Source: Ipomoea triloba
Lineage: Eukaryota; Streptophyta; Magnoliopsida; Solanales; Convolvulaceae
Reading direction: 5' to 3'
Length of the DNA stretch: 64,000 nt
NCBI RefSeq assembly: GCF_003576645.1
Contig: NC_044922.1
Coordinates: 26,089,417 to 26,153,416 of the forward strand
This document shows, piece after piece, positions 57,241 to 64,000 of the stretch. The position numbers and the translations under genes are program-made. Each line of letters begins with the position of its first letter. Position 1 is the stretch's first letter. The notes beneath the pieces are model-generated. The model saw only the letters and a program-made list of their open reading frames with translations, was not told the origin of the DNA and did not search any database.

Positions 57241-57886
57241 CATAAATTATATCAAATAGGCCATCAAACTTTAAGTGTAAAGTGAATTAGGCCCTCAATA
57301 TTTTTAAAGTTGCAAATAGGTACATATACACCTCACTTGTTAGTGACCTGTAATAACCGGTAAATATAAGTGTCAATTTTTTGTTTTGCATAAAATGTAT
57401 CAAATAGGCCATCAAACTTTATCTGTGAAGTCAATTAGGCCCTTAAACTTTTTAAAGTTGCAATTAGATACATAAACATGTCGATTTACTTTCATCAAGA
57501 GATAATTACATGGTACTGACTTGTAATACCAGGTAACTATAAGTTTCACTTTTTTTTTTTTTGCATAAATTATATCAAATAGGCCATCAAACTTTAAGTG
57601 TAAAGTGAATTAGGCCCTCAATATTTTTAAAGTTGCAAATAGGTACATATACACCTCACTTGTTAGTGACCTGTAATAACCGGTAAATATAAGTGTCAAT
57701 TTTTTGTTTTGCATAAAATGTATCAAATAGGCCATCAAACTTTATCTGTGAAGTCAATTAGGCCCTTAAACTTTTTAAAGTTGCAATTAGATACATAAAC
57801 ATGTCGATTTACTTTCATCAAGAGATAATTACATGGTACTGACTTGTAATACCAGGTAACTATAAGTTTCACTTTTTTTTTTTTTG
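57241..57886. repeat. Two near-identical 323-bp dimers in the satellite
   Basis: The blocks 57,241-57,563 and 57,564-57,886 are copies of one 323-bp unit made of a 148-bp and a 175-bp monomer. The 13-base T tract and variants such as GTGAAGTCAATTAGGCCCTT and AAGAGATAATTACATGGTAC are shared. A third, partial copy continues to about 58,050. The identity implies very recent duplication. Confidence 0.85.
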
Positions 57887-58127
57887 CATAAATTATATCA
57901 AATAGGCCATCAAACTTTAAGTGTAAAGTGAATTAGGCCCTCAATATTTTTAAAGTTGCAAATAGGTACATATACACCTCACTTGTTAGTGACCTGTAAT
58001 AACCGGTAAATATAAGTGTCAATTTTTTGTTTTGCATAAAATGTATCAAATAGGCCATAAAACTTTATTTGTAAAGTCAATTAGGCCCTCAAACTTTTTA
58101 AAGGTGCAATTAGATACATAAAAATGT

Positions 58128-61100
58128 CAATTTAGTCATCAATGCATAATTACCTGTTAGTGACCTGTAATACCAGGTAAATACAAATGTCAATTTTTTT
58201 TTGCATATAATGTATCAAATAGGCTATCAAACTTTATCTGTAAAGTCATATAGGCCCTCAAACTTTTTAAAGTTGCAATTAGATACATAAAAATGCTAAT
58301 TTAGTCATGAAGGCGTAATTACCTGTTAGTGACCTGTAATACCAGGTAAATATAAATGTCAATTTTTTTTGCATAAAATGTATCAAATAGGCCATCAAAC
58401 TTTATCTGTAAAGTCAATTAGGCCCTCAAACTTTTTAAAGTTGCAATTAGATAAAACATGTTAATTTAGTTCATAAGGCATAATTACATGTTAGTGACTT
58501 GTAATAACAGGTAATTATAAGTTTCAATTTTTTTTTTTTTTTTTTGCATAACATGTCTCAAATAGGCCATCAAACTTTACATGTAAAGTTAATTAGGCCA
58601 TGAGACTTTTTAAAGTTGCAATTAGATACATAAACTTGTCGATTTACTTCATCAAGACATAATTAAATGTTAGTGACTTGTAATACCAGGTAACTATAAG
58701 TTTCACTTTTTTTTTTTTTTTTTGCATAAATTATATCAAATAGGCCATCAAACTTTAAGTGTAAAGTCAATTAGGCCCTCAATATTTTTAAAGTTGCAAT
58801 TAGGTACATATACACCTCACTTGTTAGTGACCTGNNNNNNNNNNNNNNNNNNNNNNNNNNNNNNNNNNNNNNNNNNNNNNNNNNNNNNNNNNNNNNNNNN
58901 NNNNNNNNNNNNNNNNNNNNNNNNNNNNNNNNNNNNNNNNNNNNNNNNNNNNNNNNNNNNNNNNNNNNNNNNNNNNNNNNNNNNNNNNNNNNNNNNNNNN
59001 NNNNNNNNNNNNNNNNNNNNNNNNNNNNNNNNNNNNNNNNNNNNNNNNNNNNNNNNNNNNNNNNNNNNNNNNNNNNNNNNNNNNNNNNNNNNNNNNNNNN
59101 NNNNNNNNNNNNNNNNNNNNNNNNNNNNNNNNNNNNNTTTTTTTTTTTTTTTGCATAACATGTATCAAATAGGCCATCAAACTTTACATGTAAAGTTAAT
59201 TAGGCCATGAGACTTTTTAAAGTTGCAATTAGATACATAAACATGTCGATTTACTTCATCAAGACATAATTAAATGTTAGTGACTTGTAATACCAGGTAA
59301 CTATATGTTTCACTTTTTTTTTTTTTTTGCATAAATTATATCAAATAGGCCATCAAACTTTAAGTGTAAAGTCAATTAGGCCCTCAATATTTTTAAAGTT
59401 GCAATTAGATACATATACACCTCACTTGTTAGTGACCTGAAATACCCGGTAAATATAATTGTCAATTTTTTTTTTTGCATAAAATGTATCAGATAGGCCA
59501 TCAAACTTTATCTGTAAAGTCAATTAGGCCCTCAAACTTTTTAAAGTTGCAATTAGATAAATAAAAATGTCAATTTAGTCATCAATGCATAATTACCTGT
59601 TAGTGACCTGTAATACCAGGTAAATACAAATGTCAATTTTTTTTTTGCATAAAATGTATCAAATAGGCTATCAAACTTTATCTGTAAAGTCATATAGGCC
59701 CTCAAACTTTTTAAAGTTGCAATTAGATACATAAAAATGTTAATTTAGTCATGAAGGCGTAATTACCTGTTAGTGACCTGTAATACCAGGTAAATATAAA
59801 TGTCAATTTTTTTTGCATAAAATGTATCAAATAGGCCATCAAACTTTATCTGTAAAGTCAATTAGGCCCTCAAACTTTTTAAAGTTGCAATTAGATAAAA
59901 CATGTTAATTTAGTTCATAAGGCATAATTACCTGTTAGTGACTTGTAATAACAGGTAACTATAAGTTTCAATTTTTTTTTTTTTTGCATAATATATATCA
60001 AATAGGCCATCAAACTTTACATGTAAAGTTAATTAGGCCATCAGACTTTTTAAAGTTGCAATTAGATACATAAACATGTCGATTTACTTTCATCAAGACA
60101 TAATTACATGTTAGTGACTTGTAATACCAGGTAACTATAAGTTTCAATTTTTTTTTTTTTGCATAAATTATATCAAATAGGCCATCAAACTTTAAGTGTA
60201 AAGTCAATTAGGCCCTCAATATTTTTAAAGTTGCAATTAGGTACATATACACCTCACTTGTTAGTGACCTGTAATAACCGGTAAATATAATTGTCAATTT
60301 TTTTTTTTGCATAAAATGTATCAAATAGGCCTTCAAACTTTATCTGTAAAGTCAATTAGGCCTTCAAACTTTTTAAAGTTGCAATTAGATAAAACATGTT
60401 AATTTAGTTCATAAGGCATAATTACATGTTAGTGACTTGTAATAACAGGTAATTATAAGTTTCAATTTTTTTTTTTGCATAATATGTATCAAATAGGCCA
60501 TCAAACTTTACATGTAAAGTTAATTAGGCCATCAGACTTTTTAAAGTTGCAATTAGATACATACACATGTCGATTTACTCTCATCAAGACATAATTACAT
60601 GTTAGTGACTTGTAATACCAGGTAACTATAAGTTTCACTTTTTTTTTTTTTTGCATAAATTATATCAAATAGGCCATCAAACTTTAAGTGTAAAGTCAAT
60701 TAGAACCTCAATATTTTTAAAGTTGCAATTAGGTACATATACACCTCACTTGTTAGTGACCTGAAATACCCGGTAAATATAATTGTCAATTTTTTTTTTT
60801 GCATAAAATGTATCAGATAGGCCATCAAACTTTATCTGTAAAGTCAATTAGGCCCTCAAACTTTTAAAAGTTGCAATTAGATGCATAAAAATGTCAATTT
60901 AGTCATCAATGCATAATTACCTGTTAGTGACCTGTAATACCAGGTAAATATAAATGTCAATTTTTTTTTGCACAAAATGTATCAAATAGGCCATCAAACT
61001 TTATCTGTAAAGTCATATAGGCCCTCAAACTTTTTAAAGTTGCAATTAGATACATAAAAATGTTAATTTAGTCATGAAGGCGTAATTACCTGTTAGTGAC

Positions 61101-64000
61101 CTGTAATACCAGGTAAATATAAATGTCAATTTTTTTTGCATAAAATGTATCAAATAGGCCATCAAACTTTATCTGTAAAGTCAATTAGGCCCTCAAACTT
61201 TTTAAAGTTGCAATTAGATAAAACATGTTAACTTAGTTCAAAAGGCATAATTACATATTAGTGACTTGTAATAACAGGTAACTATAAGTTTCAATTTTTT
61301 TTTTGATAATATATATCAAATAGGCCATCAAACTTTATATGTAAAGTTAATTAGGCCATAAGACTTTTTAAAGTTGCAATTAGATACATAAACAATGCCG
61401 ATTTACTTTCATCTAGACGTAATTAAATGTTAGTGACTTGTAATACCAGGTAACTATAAGTTTCACTTTTTTTTTTTTTTTTTTTTTTTTTGCATAAATT
61501 ATATCAAATAGGCCATCAAACTTTAAGTGTAAAGTCAATTAGGCCCTCAATATTTTTAAAGTTGCAATTAGGTACATATACACCTCACTTGTTAGTGACC
61601 TGTAATACCCGGTAAATATAATTGTCAATTTTTTTTTTTGCATAAAATGTATCAAATAGGCCTTCAAACTTTATCTGTAAAGTCAATTAGGCCCTCAAAC
61701 TTTTTAAAGTTGCAATTAGATAAAACATGTTAATTTAGTTCATAAGGCATAATTACATGTTAGTGACTTGTAATAACAGGTAATTATAAGTTTCAATTTT
61801 TTTTTTTTGCATAATATGTATCAAATAGGCCATCAAACTTTACATGTAAAGTTAATTAGGCCATCAGACTTTTTAAAGTTGCAATTAGATACATAAACAT
61901 GTCGATTTACTCTCATCAAGACATAATTACATGTTAGTGACTTGTAATACCAGGTAACTATAAGTTTCACTTTTTTTTTTTTTTTCATAAATTATATCAA
62001 ATAGGCCATCAAACTTTAAGTGTAAAGTCAATTAGGCCCTCAATATTTTTAAAGTTGCAATTAGGTACATATACACCTCACTTGTTAGTGACCTGTAATA
62101 CCCGGTAAATATAATTGTCAATTTTTTTTTTTGCATAAAATGTATCAGATAGGCCATCAAACTTTATCTGTAAAGTCAATTAGGCCCTCAAACTTTTAAA
62201 AGTTGCAATTAGATGCATAAAAATGTCAATTTAGTCATCAATGCATAATTACCTATTAGTGACCTGTAATACCAGGTAAATATAAATGTCAATTTTTTTT
62301 GCATAAAATGTATCAAATAGGCCATCAAACTTTATCTGTAAAGTCATATAGGCCCTCAAACTTTTTTGAAGTTGCAATTAGATACATAAACATGTCGATT
62401 TACTCTCATCAAGACATAATTACATGTTACTGACTTGTAATACCAGGTAACTATAAGTTTCACTTTTTTTTTTTTTTGCATAAATTATATCAAATAGGCC
62501 ATCAAACTTTAAGTGTAAAGTCAATTAGGCCCTCAATATTTTTAAAGTTGCAATTAGGTACATATACACCTCACTTGTTAGTGACCTGTAATAATAATTG
62601 TCAATTTTTTTTTTCCTTCAAACTTTATCTGTAAAGTCAATTAGGCCTTCAAACTTTTTAAAGTTGCAATTAGATAAAACATGTTAATTTAGTTCAAAAG
62701 GCATAATTACATATTAGTGACTTGTAATAACAGGTAACTATAAGTTTCATTTTTTTTTTTGCATAATATATATCAAATAGGCCATGAAACTTTACACGTA
62801 AAGTTAATTAGGCCATCCGACTTTTTAAAGTTGCAATTAGATACATAAACATGTCGATTTACTTTCATCAAGACATAATTACATGTTACTGACTTGTAAT
62901 ACCAGGTAACTATAAGTTTCACTTTTTTTTTTTTTTGCATAAATTATATCAAATAGGCCATCAAACTTTAACTGTAAAGTCAATTAGGCCCTCAATATTT
63001 TTAAAGTTGCAATTAGGTACATATACACCTCACTTGTTAGTGTTTTGAAATACCCGGTAAATATAATTGTCAATTTTTTTTTTTTGCATAAAATGTATCA
63101 AATAGGCCATCAAACTTTACATGTAAAGTTAATTAGGCCATCAGACTTTTTAAAGTTGCAATTAGATACATACACATGTCGATTTACTCTCATCAAGACA
63201 TAATTACATGTTAGTGACTTGTAATAACAGGTAATTATAAGTTTCAATTTTTTTTTTTTTGCATAATATGTATCAAATAGGCCATCAAACTTTACATGTA
63301 AAGTTAATTAGGCCATCAGACTTTTTAAAGTTGCAATTAGATACATACACATGTCGATTTACTCTCATCAAGACATAATTACATGTTAGTGACTTGTAAT
63401 ACCAGGTAACTATAAGTTTCACTTTTTTTTTTTTTTGCATAAATTATATCAAATAGGCCATCAAACTTTACATGTAAAGTTAATTAGGCCATCCGACTTT
63501 TTAAAGTTGCAATTAGATACATACACATGTCGATTTACTCTCATCAAGACATAATTACATGTTAGTGACTTGTAATACCAGGTAACTATAAGTTTCACTT
63601 TTTTTTTTTGCATAAATTATATCAAATAGGCCATCAAACTTTATCTGTAAAGTCAATTAGGCCCTCAATATTTTTAAAGTTGCAATTAGGTACATATACA
63701 CCTCACTTGTTAGTGACCTGAAATACCCGGTAAATATAATTGTCAATTTTTTTTTTTTGCAGAAAATGTATCAGATAGGCATCAAACTTTATCTGTAAAG
63801 TCAATAAATGTATCAGATAGGCATCAAACTTTATCTGTAAAGTCAATTAGGCCCTCAAACTTTTAAAAGTTGCAATTAGATGCATAAAAATGTCAATTTA
63901 GTTATCAATGCATAATTACCTGTTAGTGACCTGTAATACCAGGTAAATATAAATGTCAATTTTTTTTGCATAAAATGTATCAAATAGGCCATCAAACTTT
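58128..64000. repeat. Higher-order repeat region of the satellite
   Basis: The variant CAATTTAG(T)(C/T)ATCAATGCAT marks one position of a multi-monomer unit. It recurs at 58,128, 59,571, 60,895, 62,227 and 63,894, i.e. spacings of 1,443 (containing the N run), 1,324, 1,332 and 1,667. Between the marks, monomer subtypes follow in similar order: CATATAGGCCCTC, GTCATGAAGGCGTAATT, AAAACATGTTAATTTAGTTC, CATGTCGATTTACT, then the short CTCAATATTTTTAAAG type. This is a ~1.33-kb higher-order repeat of about eight monomers with local rearrangement. Confidence 0.75.
58835..59137. other. Assembly gap (303 N)
   Basis: 303 undetermined bases inside the satellite array, entered from a short-type monomer and left into a T tract. 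The true length is unknown. Open frames that span it are artefacts. Confidence 0.99.

Larger units (their letters stand above)
53130..64000. repeat. Satellite DNA array, ~169-bp monomer
   Basis: From about 53.13 kb to the window edge the sequence is one head-to-tail array. Successive AAATAGG(C/T)CATCAAAC anchors at 53,410, 53,579, 53,747 and 53,917 are 168-170 bp apart. Each monomer carries, in order, AAATAGGCCATCAAACTTTA, AATTAGGCCCTCAAACTTTT, AAAGTTGCAATTAGATACAT, a TCAATTTAGTCATCAAGGC block, TTACCTGTTAGTGACCTG, TAATACCAGGTAAATATAA, and a T tract of 8-20 before GCATAAAATGTAT. A shorter ~148-bp monomer lacking the middle block appears from about 56.2 kb. About 65 monomers are in view, and the array continues beyond the window. 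There is no coding potential; open frames here are chance. Confidence 0.95.

Noticed and set aside
58722..59210. Long open frames across the N run on both strands
   Set aside because: They are open only because the N bases contain no stop codons, and the surrounding sequence is satellite.
53130..64000. CRISPR-like array
   Set aside because: Repeats are head-to-tail monomers of ~148-175 bp without unique spacers, in a plant genome. It is satellite DNA.

Overview
This window is nuclear DNA from a flowering plant, most likely a eudicot. It is very AT-rich. It has one recognisable intact protein-coding gene with plant-type introns, many small plant transposons (PIF/Harbinger, Stowaway, Mutator-type and hAT-type elements, tRNA-derived SINEs, tiny LTR elements), a decayed insertion of plastid 16S rDNA, and a very long satellite array. 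There are no operons or other bacterial features. The species cannot be named from the sequence.

Layout. 1-25.9 kb is gene-poor and filled with dispersed repeats: SINE-like insertions (about 1.3, 2.8 and 7.3 kb), a Tourist-like MITE (2.95-3.40 kb), a putative hAT-type element (10.1-10.8 kb), four diverged tandem copies of an unidentified ~0.5-kb sequence (13.9-16.2 kb), a LINE RNase H relic (17.9-18.2 kb), a 0.49-kb inverted-repeat element (18.7-19.2 kb), a Stowaway MITE nested in another repeat (21.0-21.2 kb) and a small inverted-repeat element (23.8-24.1 kb). 25.98-29.62 kb (minus strand) is a three-exon gene for a SMAX1-type SMXL protein, with its GA/CT-rich leader to about 30.2 kb. 30.2-53 kb is again repeats: two SMART-like miniature LTR retrotransposons (32.7 and 33.5 kb), an LTR-like block (36.2-36.8 kb), a plastid 16S rRNA pseudogene (44.2-44.5 kb), a wrecked hAT transposase (49.7-51.8 kb) and a Mutator-type MITE with a perfect 9-bp target duplication (51.8-52.2 kb). 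From 53.1 kb to the window edge lies a satellite array with a ~169-bp monomer that passes into higher-order repeats. It contains a 303-base run of N.

The gene. Joining exons 29615-28357, 28059-27753 and 27660-25978 keeps the frame at GT-AG junctions and gives 1,082 residues. The N-terminal double Clp-N region, the degenerate ATPase P-loops, the RGKT degron and the FDLNE EAR motif are all present, as expected for a repressor of karrikin/KAI2-ligand signalling that is removed by MAX2.

The most interesting structure is the satellite. Its monomer has an internal ~30-bp sub-repeat (AATAGGCC..CAAACT / AATTAGGCC..CAAACT) that is also present, in the same order, in the terminal inverted repeats of the 18.7-kb element. 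A looser version of the module occurs in the Mutator-type MITE at 51.8 kb. This suggests that the satellite was amplified from a transposon terminus.
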